Assembly (NCBI GenBank): GCA_019096065.1 | Contig: JAGUCH010000003.1 | Coordinates: 2,666,001-2,730,000 of the forward strand | Direction: 5' to 3' | From: Paracyclopina nana | Taxonomy: Eukaryota; Arthropoda; Copepoda; Cyclopoida; Cyclopettidae | DNA: 64,000 nucleotides | Part shown: positions 19,946-29,499 of the stretch, one piece after another | Layout of the letters: the number at the start of each line of letters is the position of its first letter | Numbering within the stretch: the stretch's first letter is position 1 | The notes under the pieces: model-generated | Seen by the model: the letters and a program-made list of their open reading frames with translations, nothing else | Database searches by the model: none | Told to the model about the DNA's origin: nothing | Translations under genes and position numbers: made by a program

Positions 19946-22261
19946 ATGAACTCAGGTTCAGCTAAGAGAATTTTCTGCAAATTATGCCAGATTCTGACAG
20001 ATCATCCTACTTCCAAATGCCCAAGCTTGGTGTGCATAAAATGTGGCCAAAATGGGCATGCTGAAAGGAAATGTCGATACAAAAGACAGTTACTAGAAAA
20101 TATTGAAATTAACAATTCCAAGAAAAGTGTGTGTGCACCAGAGGTACATGGAACACAGCTGCAGCCTAAGATTAACTCCAGACAAGTTCTAATAAAGATT
20201 GAGCCATCGGAAGTGTTGATAGAAGAATCTCGAAAAAGCAGTGTGTCAACTAGTGCAAAACTGGAGGCTGAAAACTTTGAGCAAAGCAGCTCTTGTAGAG
20301 GAGCAGCTCTTTTAAATAAGAGTACAAGGACAGAGAGTATAACAACACTCGATAAAGAATTTTTAAGATCTGAATCAAAAGAACCGGAAAGAAATCTAGA
20401 GAGCATCAATGTAAAAGGAGGTGTTTGTGAAGATAAAGTGGTGAAAGTAAGAGAGCACAGTCAGAATGAGATGTGCATCTCCTCATCAGTTAACAAAGCA
20501 GGGTCTAAAGAAGATGAATCTATGAAAAATAACTTAAAAAGAGAATATTCTTATGCACAAAAAATGGCTAGTTCATGTGATATCAAAAGAGCAAAGCTAG
20601 ATATATCAGATGCCTGCTTTGTCTTTCTGGACTTGAAATTTCTGGCTGATCAAATCATTGAAATAGGTGCAACTGCCACAAACATTTATTCTCCTAAGAA
20701 ACCAAAAAGATTCTTTTGTCCCATACGGCCATGTGGAAAGCCAAAATATAAACGTCTGCCACCCCAACTTGGGGTCCCTTTAAAAAGTGAAATGGGATTC
20801 CAGAATGCTTCAACCTACACCTATAACAACTTGGCTTGTGTTCCGGAAAGAGAAGCTATTTTGAAAACCATTGCTTGGCTCAAAAAGCTTAAACCAAAGA
20901 ATATTGCAGTTTTTTGCACTGATCTCAACTGGATGTGGCCAAAGATGATGTCAGCCCTGCAAAAGCATGGCTTACAAAAGAACTTCTTATCAGTGATCTA
21001 CTGGATTGGTGACTTAAAATCAACTAACTATTACAAAACTATCAGCAATCAGTTGAAGAGCTATCATTCTGCTGGAGACATAAGTTACCAATTATGGGAA
21101 AAGCTTGGAGTTGCATGTGGCACTTCAAAATTTCAGTGCTTCCCAGAGTTTAGAGGATTTTTCCGTAAGGCTGAAAACCTTGCATTCAACTCAAAGTTCA
21201 GCGAAAGTCAATTCATACTACATGAAGGCAGTACTTGTAAAGTGCCAACTGAAGACCAACAGAAGCTTCAATGTCAAGAGGAAATCAACCCTTATAAGAT
21301 CAACTGTACAGAATCTCCCCAAAAGGAAGAAGTCTTTGATGATACAACATTGACCAATCAGACATTGGCGTTCACTCTTGATCCAGTTGGATCAAAATTT
21401 CTTAACCAAAAGTTGGCTTCTTCACCAATTGAGGCTGACTTGGACCTTGTCTTCAATGAGCTCCATACATTGGACACAACTGCTTTGATCAAAAATGAAA
21501 ACTCCCTTAGTGTCATCTTATTAACGTTGAAACATTGCAAACAAGAGCAAAAAGAAACACTTGTCAGAAACTTAGCTGGCAATTTTCGCCAACTGGCAAT
21601 TACCAAGAATGGGTCCAAGTGTATTTGTGCTGCCATTAAGTTTTGCTCCTCAGATAATGCCAAAACTCTATTTTTGAGTGCCCTCAAGGATTCTGTCAGT
21701 GATTTACTTCTTAATTATCATGGCTGTCAAATACTCATCGAATGGATCAAATTTGTCAGAGATGAATCTCAGCTAATATTGGATGCCGTGCTTAGAAATG
21801 TGACAGCGTCAATTCTGCACAAAAACTCAACTTTCGTTATTCAGAAGCTTTTGGAGCAATGCAATCAAGATCAAAAAGAGAGGCTGATTAGAAACTTTAT
21901 TGGCAACTTCAGCCGATTGGCAATAACCAAGAATGGCTGCAAGTGTATTTGTACTGCCATCAAATATTGCTCCAAAGATGTTGCCAAAAGCCTATTTATG
22001 AACCCTATTAAGCATTCTGTTTATTCTTTACTCTTGGATGAGTATGGTTGCCTAGTGCTCATGCAATGGATCAAATTTGTGAGTGATGAATCTCAGTTTA
22101 TTTTGGAGGCTGTGTTGGGAGATGTGTTTACTTTTATTTCACGCAGAAGTGCAACCATGGTTATCTATCAGCTAATTCAACTAGGAGAATCTGAACTTGT
22201 TGAAAGATTGAAAATAATTTTAGCTATCTTCTTGGGTTCTAGTTTATTGCCGTGCTATTGA
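19946..22261 (+). CDS. CCHC / DEDDh-like / PUF-like repeat protein, tandem copy 2
   Basis: A 771-aa single-exon protein. Zinc knuckles are at residues 11-43 (CKLCQILTDHPTSKC, CIKCGQNGHAERKC). A long Ser/Lys/Glu-rich disordered linker (45-210) contains one psi-K-x-E motif (IKIEPSE). The DEDDh-like core starts near 222 (CFVFLDLKFLADQIIEIGA, then AVFCTDLNWMWPKMMSAL, then IYWIGDLKST). PUF-like repeats start near 471 (LAFTLDPVGSKFLNQKL; LAITKNGSKCICAAIKF; LLLNYHGCQILIEWI; ILHKNSTFVIQKLLEQ). One repeat pair is duplicated compared with copy 1 (a second LAITKNGCKCICTAI / LLLDEYGCLVLMQWI). The C-terminus is short: the last 90-100 residues shared by copies 1 and 3 are replaced by a brief unrelated tail, so this copy is probably truncated. 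Exo I has Asp-x-Lys instead of Asp-x-Glu. Confidence 0.75.
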   Translation: MNSGSAKRIFCKLCQILTDHPTSKCPSLVCIKCGQNGHAERKCRYKRQLLENIEINNSKKSVCAPEVHGTQLQPKINSRQVLIKIEPSEVLIEESRKSSVSTSAKLEAENFEQSSSCRGAALLNKSTRTESITTLDKEFLRSESKEPERNLESINVKGGVCEDKVVKVREHSQNEMCISSSVNKAGSKEDESMKNNLKREYSYAQKMASSCDIKRAKLDISDACFVFLDLKFLADQIIEIGATATNIYSPKKPKRFFCPIRPCGKPKYKRLPPQLGVPLKSEMGFQNASTYTYNNLACVPEREAILKTIAWLKKLKPKNIAVFCTDLNWMWPKMMSALQKHGLQKNFLSVIYWIGDLKSTNYYKTISNQLKSYHSAGDISYQLWEKLGVACGTSKFQCFPEFRGFFRKAENLAFNSKFSESQFILHEGSTCKVPTEDQQKLQCQEEINPYKINCTESPQKEEVFDDTTLTNQTLAFTLDPVGSKFLNQKLASSPIEADLDLVFNELHTLDTTALIKNENSLSVILLTLKHCKQEQKETLVRNLAGNFRQLAITKNGSKCICAAIKFCSSDNAKTLFLSALKDSVSDLLLNYHGCQILIEWIKFVRDESQLILDAVLRNVTASILHKNSTFVIQKLLEQCNQDQKERLIRNFIGNFSRLAITKNGCKCICTAIKYCSKDVAKSLFMNPIKHSVYSLLLDEYGCLVLMQWIKFVSDESQFILEAVLGDVFTFISRRSATMVIYQLIQLGESELVERLKIILAIFLGSSLLPCY

Positions 22262-22960
22262 GGGACGGCCCTCTTAGTGAAAATGTTTCTTAGTGCTTGC
22301 ATTTTGCAGGGAAGATTCCCTGTGACAGGCGGCTTTGGTAAAAAGATTTCCTTGAAAGAAATTGAATGCAAACAATATTTGGATATATATTGTAAAACTT
22401 AAAAATTGTTACAGAGTTTATAGTGACTTGCCATGAAAGTATGCTAAATCAATAATCAATTCTTATTTATATATGAATAAATTGCCAGTTCTAAAAAGAA
22501 AGAGAAGGTTCAAGTTTGACGCATTTTAAAATATAGTTTGATATAAACGGCCGCTTGATTATACCGGAACAAAATTAGCAGTGCATTTGCCTATACTAAG
22601 GTGATATTGATCATTAAAGCAATAACTATGATTTCGAATCTCTTGTGATTCTGTTGGTGTGATGCGTAATTACAGTCTGGATTTGAATTTATGCGGTTTT
22701 TCCTGACTTTCAACAGGAGTATAATGGTTTCAGCTCCAATTTCATGAATGCGCACATTGAGTTTTGTCCACTATTCTATAGGCTCAGTGAGGTTGAGGTG
22801 TAAGGACTCAAAATGCTCTAATCTGGTAGCACTTCTTTGTAAGGAAAGCAAAGTCACTTCATAGCGCAACCACCAGCAGTCCTTAGTACCCAATCATGGA
22901 ATAACTTAGCATATTATAATATCCATACCAGCATTGACTGACTTTGGAAATCTGTTCATC
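22262..22960. other. Intergenic spacer between tandem copies 2 and 3
   Basis: About 700 bp, AT-rich, without a supported gene. It probably contains the 3' UTR of copy 2 and the promoter of copy 3. The segment just before copy 3 (about 22820-22870: gtagcacttctttgtaaggaaag) resembles the segment before copy 2 (about 19820-19850: gtaccactttgtggaaaggacag), which fits duplication of promoters together with genes. Confidence 0.4.
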
Positions 22961-25402
22961 ATGAACAATCCTGCAGCAACCCGAAAAGTTTTCTGCAAAC
23001 TTTGCCAAATTTTGGCTGGTCACCCAACTTCCAAATGCCCAACCTTAGTGTGCATAAAATGTGGCCAAAATGGACATGCTGAAAAGAAGTGCTTATTAAA
23101 GAAAAAGAAAGCCATTACAATTGGTCAATCAAAAAATATAACTTGTAAGCAAGATTGCTCAACTGAAAAGGCAGAGCAACCAGGCATAGCTTTAAAAAAG
23201 TTTGAGCTGATTGATCCAAGTCCAGAAGCTCCGGAAGAGAATAGTGACATAGCTGTCATAGGAAGTGTTGACAAAGCTCATGATTTTATGACACGAGTAC
23301 CTCTTGATGGGCAATTTTTGAATGCCTCTCATTTAAAAAATAGTGCAACTATTACTCAAGATTGTTCAGTTCAAGAAATTGATCAACCAGTGGCTATCCA
23401 AAAAATTGAGCTCATTGATTTGAGCCCAGAAACTCCAGGAGCGGAGAGTGATTTAGGCATTTCAGAAAGTGCTGGCAAAAAAGATTATTTTATAGAGGAA
23501 TCGAGAAATAATCAAGAAATATTGAAAATGCAATGTATTGAAAAATGTGTTCTTAGAGAAAATACGGCAAAGCATGAAGAGCAACGGTTGAAGCGTAAGG
23601 CTGCAGAGGAAGCGAATAATGCGAATATAGATATTCTCCAAGACATCACTGAATGCATCAAAATATTCTCTGGAAAGATTGAGGAGGAAAGTGACCGCTG
23701 CCTTAAAATAGAAGTTGCTAATGAGGATGTCAAGCCCACCGAAAAATCTGAGCAAATTCGCCTAAAAAGGGAAGCTCCAGATTCAAATGATGAATCTGAT
23801 GCCGGTGAAGATAAGAAAAGAACAAAGCTGGACCTAGCAAATGCAAAGTTTGTCTTTCTGGAGGCGCATTTTCTTGCTAATCAAATCATTCAAATCAGCG
23901 CCGCAACCGTAAAAAGAATAAGAAAATGGAATATCAAATCTTTCTTTAGGCCCATAGTGCCTTGGGAATTGGCCATAGACCTAAAATGCCTTCCACCTCA
24001 ACTAGGAATTGAGTTTACAAGTGGGGAAGGATTTTGGGTCAACACAAAGATAAATAGCAAAATATCTTGCTGTTCTGAAAAAAGAGCCATTGAGGATACA
24101 ATTGATTGGCTGAAACTGTTCAAAGGAATGAATATAGCAATCTTTTGCATTGATCTCAAATGGATGTGGCCCAAACTGATTTTCGCTCTGCAAAGGTACA
24201 GTTTACAGGGAGAATTTTTTTCACTCATCAACTGGATTGGTGATTTGAAATCTACAAAATATTATGAAGATATTTGCGCGGAACTTGCGGGTTGCCAATG
24301 CGCTCACGAGTCAAGCATAAAGGTTATGAACAAGCTTGGAGCCATAGAACATGTGAAAAACTTTCATCAGAGCCCAGAGTTTCAACGATTTTTCAGTCCA
24401 GCTGCTAGCCTCGAATTGAACCCATCTTGCAACATTGATGAAGTTATGCATGAAGCCAGTACTTTCAGGGTGCCAATTCAAGCCCAACTGAAGCTTTACT
24501 TTTCATGGAGATTTCAAGAGACAATTGACCTGCGCTACAAACTCATCATTAATGAGTATGTGAAACATCAAAAACCCTTTGCCTTGGAGATAAGCGACTT
24601 TGTTGGGAACATTTTGCCATTCACTCTGGACACAATTGGATCAAAATTCTTGTGTCAAAAGCTGACCTCTTCTCCGCTGGAGTCTGACTTGGAGCATGTT
24701 TTCAGTGAGCTTCAGATATGGGACACCACTGCCCTGATTTTTAACCCGAATGCCGTCAATGTGATCTTATTGCTTTTAGAGCATGGCAAACATGAGCAGA
24801 AATCGAGCCTTATTGAAAACTTCATTGGTAAATTTGACCGTGTGGCAATTACTAAGAATGGATCAGAGTGTATATGTACGGCTATCAAAAGCTGCACAAA
24901 AGATGCCGTCAAAAGTTACTTTTTGAACCCTATCAAGAATTTTGTTAATGCTTTGCTTCTGGATGAGCATGGTTGCCTCATACTCATCCACTGGATCAAA
25001 TTTGTGAGTGATGAATCAGAGTTTATTTTGGAAGCTGTGTTGGCCAATGTACTAGCCTTGATTTCACATCAAAGTGCAACCTTAGTAGCTATGCAGCTGA
25101 TAGAACAACTAGAATCCAATGAGCTTATTTTTGAAGTGGTTGAAAAAATTGAAAAAATGTCATCAACTCTTCAGGCTTTGTCTGTTTTTGGCAAGTTGCT
25201 TGATTTGAACGAGACTCGAATGGTGGATGGAATATTAGCCAAAGTACCTTACCTAATCGAGAATTTACTTGGCTTGAAACTAATTGAAAAATGCTTGGAA
25301 GTTTGCATTGCTTCAAACAAGGAGAGAATAAAGAGTTCTCTTAAATTGCACGATTGTCTCAAGATGAAAAGTTCAAATGAAATTGATGCACCATTGTGTT
25401 GA
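22961..25402 (+). CDS. CCHC / DEDDh-like / PUF-like repeat protein, tandem copy 3
   Basis: An 813-aa single-exon protein and the largest of the family (first ATG at 22961). Zinc knuckles are at 12-44 (CKLCQILAGHPTSKC, CIKCGQNGHAEKKC). The 250-residue linker holds two copies of an element reading (K/Q)KxELID(P/L)SPE(A/T)P, about 190 bp apart, so part of it arose by internal duplication. The DEDDh-like core begins near 295 (FVFLEAHFLANQIIQISAATV, then IAIFCIDLKWMWPKLIFAL, then INWIGDLKST). PUF-like repeats run from about 550 to the end (ILPFTLDTIGSKFLCQKL; VAITKNGSECICTAIKS; LLLDEHGCLILIHWI; LISHQSATLVAMQLIEQ). They end with the LIEKCLEVCIASNKERIKSS tail also found in copy 1. Exo I has Glu-x-His, so a nuclease function is unlikely. 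A poly(A) signal-like AATAAA lies near 25449. Confidence 0.75.
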   Translation: MNNPAATRKVFCKLCQILAGHPTSKCPTLVCIKCGQNGHAEKKCLLKKKKAITIGQSKNITCKQDCSTEKAEQPGIALKKFELIDPSPEAPEENSDIAVIGSVDKAHDFMTRVPLDGQFLNASHLKNSATITQDCSVQEIDQPVAIQKIELIDLSPETPGAESDLGISESAGKKDYFIEESRNNQEILKMQCIEKCVLRENTAKHEEQRLKRKAAEEANNANIDILQDITECIKIFSGKIEEESDRCLKIEVANEDVKPTEKSEQIRLKREAPDSNDESDAGEDKKRTKLDLANAKFVFLEAHFLANQIIQISAATVKRIRKWNIKSFFRPIVPWELAIDLKCLPPQLGIEFTSGEGFWVNTKINSKISCCSEKRAIEDTIDWLKLFKGMNIAIFCIDLKWMWPKLIFALQRYSLQGEFFSLINWIGDLKSTKYYEDICAELAGCQCAHESSIKVMNKLGAIEHVKNFHQSPEFQRFFSPAASLELNPSCNIDEVMHEASTFRVPIQAQLKLYFSWRFQETIDLRYKLIINEYVKHQKPFALEISDFVGNILPFTLDTIGSKFLCQKLTSSPLESDLEHVFSELQIWDTTALIFNPNAVNVILLLLEHGKHEQKSSLIENFIGKFDRVAITKNGSECICTAIKSCTKDAVKSYFLNPIKNFVNALLLDEHGCLILIHWIKFVSDESEFILEAVLANVLALISHQSATLVAMQLIEQLESNELIFEVVEKIEKMSSTLQALSVFGKLLDLNETRMVDGILAKVPYLIENLLGLKLIEKCLEVCIASNKERIKSSLKLHDCLKMKSSNEIDAPLC

Positions 25403-26446
25403 TACCACACTGTTTATGCATACTCTATATATTTATAGCAATATTAGAAATAAAAAGGCGCATTTTCAGAATCCTCCTAAAATAGTAGCTTAAAAGCACA
25501 TTTGATATACATACCAAGATACATACAAGATTTATCTTTGGGTTTCTTTCGTGGGCACTTCAACAAATCCTGATATTAATCTATGCATCCTTTCTCATTT
25601 TGGGCAATATTTTGGGGGCTGCTGGCATCGGTTAGTTTCAAAGATGACGACTATCGCTCGATATTTAAGATGAAAGCATTTTTTCTCAAAGTTACCACAT
25701 TCATGAATGTCGTTACATCAACCTGAAGGTGGTGTTATTTTTTTGGTGAGGATATTTAGCGGAAAGATATAGTAGCTGTATTTTATTACAAAAATAAGGT
25801 CAGCATTAGTTTTGAGGCTGAGACCATTTGTTCTGGTTCAGATGATGGCCTAGTTCGACTTCTGTACAGCTGACCTCGCACTGATGGATCAAGTTGTACC
25901 GAATAATGATTAGTAAGGGTTAAAAGCAGCTTTCACCGTAAAAGGAACAGGGCAATCGAGAAAGCCTAGAAAAGTGTGCGCGCATATTGCTGTTGTCATT
26001 GTGACATCTTTCTATTCCTATTTGGAAAAATGTTGAAGTTTGACAACATTTCCTTGTCTTCTTGCAAGAAAAAAACTCCTTGAAAGTGTCTAAAGATGAT
26101 AAAATATTTACCTAGGCGTTGATGCATGTGGATTAGCTTTGAAAGCATCGAAAGCTCCCATGGTAAACCAGTTTTTTGCCATATTCATTGTCGCCTAACC
26201 TTGGCTTAAATCACCAAGTGCGACTTTTTTATCTTTCTCGTGGGAACAAGTTCTCATCTTTTGACACTTCAATTGTTTCTTTTTTATTTAAGCAAGGCTA
26301 TCATGAATTCAAGCACGGATATGTTGTAGAGTTTGGAAAGCTATTTCATTGGCAAGAGTCAAAATAATAAGATTTTCCCGGGATATCCTCGAAAAAGATA
26401 TGGAAAGCAGTTTGAGGTGATATGGAGAACCCGAGTGAATTTCCGT
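25403..26446. other. Intergenic DNA, no gene recognised
   Basis: About 1 kb of AT-rich sequence after the tandem array. A few short frames (for example 26176-26367) show no features. No inverted or direct repeats stand out. Confidence 0.4.
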
Positions 26447-26752
26447 TTATTCGAATGGTGTCCCAATGTAGGCTTCTTTATGAACTTCGATCACCACGGT
26501 CTTTCTCGGCGGAGGAAAGGCCTCCAAAAACTTTTGTTGCCTCTGATCTTGATGTTGATGCCAGTGGAAAGCCCGATGTGCCCATAAAGGCTTGTGATGA
26601 GTTGATGGTGGTTTGGTAAGCACCATTTTTTGGCCCTCTAGTAAATGGTTTTTTCCAAGCTTTTGCAGCCGATTTGAAGAGCCCACCGCCATGACGATCA
26701 AAGAGAACGCAGTTGCCAAACTCAAAATGGCGCACGTCATCAAATCCAACAT
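26447..26752 (-). CDS. Possible small secreted protein, unrecognised
   Basis: A 101-aa frame begins MLDLMTCAILSLATAFSLIV, which reads as a cleavable signal peptide, followed by a basic region (RLQKLGKNHLLEGQK). The rest is His/Gln/Pro-rich without known motifs. A second minus-strand frame of 85 aa and a plus-strand frame of 65 aa overlap it, and none is clearly favoured by composition. If the signal peptide is real, the remaining part may be reached by splicing rather than by reading straight through. Treat this as a weak call. Confidence 0.25.
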   Translation of the reverse strand: MLDLMTCAILSLATAFSLIVMAVGSSNRLQKLGKNHLLEGQKMVLTKPPSTHHKPLWAHRAFHWHQHQDQRQQKFLEAFPPPRKTVVIEVHKEAYIGTPFE

Positions 26753-27797
26753 TTCGCCTTGTTTATTGCTGGGAGAAGAGTTTTAAAACGTTGTGCGTTC
26801 ACTCAATTAAGCCGAGTACCTTATAATTTGCTTACCATGGAAAATTGAACGAAAGAGATCAATTTTTCTTTGTGAGTGGGACAGCAATTTGTTGGCCACT
26901 GAAGAAGCTCGCGAGGAAGCCTCATAGCGTCTACTTATTTATGCTTCGTTAGCTATTTTTACGCCTTTGAAATTCCTGTTTCACCATAGTACTCTCACTT
27001 TTTTCTGCCAGACTAGGCGAATTTCAGGGACAATGTGGGCGAATGAAGATTTTAATTTTTTTCAGTTTCTTCCTTCCAGAAGATGGGGAAAACGTGGCCG
27101 AAAATAAGAAGGTTGTACAAACAAACACACGTACATTTGTTTGCATTGCTGCATGCAGTCGTCGGCTACCACGTGACAGCGAAATCTATGTGATTATAAT
27201 TTTGGCGAAACCGACTGGCTTGATGACAGCGCAAGGCATTATTCTGATTGATATGTATTTTACCGATTTCAATTGTACAAGTATTTGGAGAGTGCTTTAA
27301 TCGCGCATTACTTTCAAATTAGAAATCCAGATGTTTCTAGGGTGCAGTGGACATAAACCTTGTAGCATAATGTAAAAACCGAGGAGTACACATTATATAA
27401 TGAGATACTTTTGAGAGGGAAATGAGCTTAGTGTGCTGATTTTTTATGAATGACGACGGGGGAGCAATGATAACTCTTTTCACTCGATAATATTTGGTAT
27501 TATGCAGTGAAGTGCCAAGGAAAAAGTTGCCCTGATGCATGCTGCTGCTGAAAAATAAACCATCCTCTTAATTCTACAAGTAGATTAGGCATCTTGTTTA
27601 CATGTTATGTTCGTCTTTGTGAGAAAAGAGCAATTTGACCTAGAAAGAAATGTATCATCACATCACGAAATTGATTGAATCAAAAAGCGCGGACTACCTG
27701 AACGAGCGGTGGACGGTAGCTGTACACGTTTAACCCCACATTCCCCTTAAGGCTAGCCAACCCTTGGTCCTTTTCGAAATGCTATTGTCCAACATGT
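26753..27797. other. Intergenic DNA, no gene recognised
   Basis: About 1 kb upstream of the weak small-protein call and downstream of the neuropeptide gene. Frames at 27043-27300 (+) and 27337-27540 (-) have no convincing features. No transposon ends seen. Confidence 0.4.
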
Positions 27798-28066
27798 CTA
27801 TGAAAAAAAGAGCAGCTTTGAAGGAGGCCTCGTAAAACAGGTGAAAAAGAGCGCTTTACTTTGAATCTGCTCTGGAGAAAGCAAGATGTATTTCTGGTTA
27901 TTGTTGTGGTTGCCATTGCTCCTTTTTCCCCATGCAGCTCCAACGCCGTCGAGCCACCCTCTCTTTTTTTCAGAAATTAATTTGGTCACTCGTTGGCTCG
28001 TGGCAGATGGCGTTTTATGCTCATCTTCATACTCCAAATAGTCGTTTTTACCCTCGGCTCCATATT
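27798..28066 (-). CDS. Candidate alternative 3' exon of the MIP-like gene (W(X7)W-amide)
   Basis: An acceptor (GACTAACTTGCGCAG) at 28067 opens a frame that fits the one-base phase left by exon 28971-28695 of the neuropeptide gene upstream on the same strand. The encoded segment is acidic, then gives KKR-GWLDGVGAAW-GKR, a dibasic-flanked peptide with an amidation Gly. This is a W(X7)W-amide, the classical shape of prothoracicostatic/allatostatin-B peptides. The frame continues to a stop at 27798, or leaves by a donor-like GTAAAG near 27860. It may be the true 3' end of the precursor or an alternative to the short exon at 28453-28434. Confidence 0.5.
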
Positions 28067-28433
28067 CTGCGCAAGTTAGTCGGTGAAGCGGTTTACCAGG
28101 AAAGAGGATGGATTTTTCATGCAGAATGGGTACATTTATACACGATAGTTTTATTGGTTCTTCCGTGTGATTATGATTGGCTGGCCTGATGTGTAGGCCC
28201 AGTTTTTTTCTGTTGGTGGTAGTAGACATGCTGCTCAACTTAAAGCACATTTAGCGTCCATTAATAACATAGCAAATGTCTCCAACATGGTCGAAGGGGA
28301 GGAGACCAGCAGGGCAAGGGGAAAGCTTGTTTAAGAGCACACAGAATTGAGAAAAAGAGGACAGAAATTAGAATCGTGCTGCTGCTGCAGATGGTTTTTG
28401 CAGTAGAGGTCGCAGTATACGTGTTCCTCTATT

Positions 28434-29499
28434 TTAGTTGGCTGCTGCTCCACCTGGAAAAAGTGAGCAAAAGTTGCAAAAAATAACTTTCCGAATTAAG
28501 ATATCTTCTTGCATGGCTGCAACTTTGATCTTTTCATTATATGCAATACTATGTAAGGAAAAGTTCGAGCTTCAAAATGAAGTGCCTGGTAAAAAAATGT
28601 CCAAGCTTACATTGATATGATTTTTAGAGAGACGGACAAAAATTGGGTTGATGGACGGGCACAATATACGTAGTGAGTCAAACATGCTGTTTACCTTCGG
28701 GCAATTCAGCGCTCCGTTTTCCGTAACCTCCCGCAAATCCGTTCCACGCGCGTTTACCGTAACCGCCCGCAGCAAAGCTGTTCCAGCCGCGTTTGCCGTA
28801 ACCTCCCGCAAAGCCGTTCCACGCGCGTTTTCCAATCCCGCCCGCAAAACCGCTGTTCCACGCCCGTTTGCCCACTCCTCCGGCAAAGCCGCTGTTCCAA
28901 GCTCGTTTTTCAGCGTCTAGGCTATTATAGTCTGCAGCTGCATCCACAGAAGAATCCGGGGCATATTCCTCCTGAAAAAATTAATAGCTCTTTATTTTTT
29001 ATTGGGCTGCTTTCCCCGTTTCGCTCTTGCAGTGATGATTGCCATATAATTGCTAATATAACATTGCGCTATATTTATTCAAGATAACTCTTGCAGCAGC
29101 CATACAGCCTGATTCCAAAACAATTTTTGCTGCTTGCTCTCAGAAGTAGTTCGAAGTTTGCTTACATAATTGCTGAAGAGCACGCATTAGAAAATTAAAA
29201 AAAAACCTCCACTTACTTCGAGACAGGATGCAAAATTACACAAAGGAATTACGTTATCATGCTTTACTTACGTAGTCAGCAGCATCGATGATGGCTCTTT
29301 TGCCGTAGCCGCCAGCAAAACTGTTCCAGCCTCGTTTTCCATAGCCACTCTGGAAATTGGCCCAGCCTCGTTTGTCAGGTATCTCTGCTGCAAGAGGGGC
29401 CTCTTCCAGAAAATCTGAAGGCGAGGCCACAACTGAGGCCACAAGTGGAACAACCACCAATGCTAGGCATAAGGTGGATGGGAATCCCGCATTGTGCAT
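28434..29499 (-). CDS. Mip: Allatostatin-B/MIP-like neuropeptide precursor with Tyr-amide C-termini
   Basis: Three coding exons (29499-29272, 28971-28695 and 28453-28434) with GT-AG borders and matching phases give 174 aa. A signal peptide (LCLALVVVPLVASVVAS) is followed by an acidic spacer and seven peptides, each cut by KR and ending in Gly for amidation: GWANFQSGY, GWNSFAGGY, AWNSGFAGGV, AWNSGFAGGI, AWNGFAGGY (twice) and GWNSFAAGGY. The G/A-W-N-x-x-x-G-G frame is that of myoinhibitory peptides (allatostatin B), whose signature is W(X6)W-amide. Here the last Trp is Tyr, or Val/Ile in two W(X7) forms. MIPs inhibit gut muscle, juvenile-hormone or ecdysteroid synthesis through the MIP/sex-peptide receptor. 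A 5' acceptor at 29518 implies an upstream non-coding exon. An alternative 3' exon may lie at 28066-27798. The MIP family call is inferred from peptide shape. Confidence 0.8.

Noticed and set aside
17869-25402. The zinc-knuckle genes as retroelement gag remnants
   Set aside because: CCHC knuckles are shared with Gag, but there is no capsid-like region, no LTRs or pol nearby, and the knuckles are N-terminal. Long intact frames in four paralogues with other domains favour host genes.
28648-28920. 90-aa plus-strand ORF opposite the neuropeptide exon
   Set aside because: Antisense shadow of the peptide repeats. The minus strand has the signal peptide, dibasic sites and splice phases.
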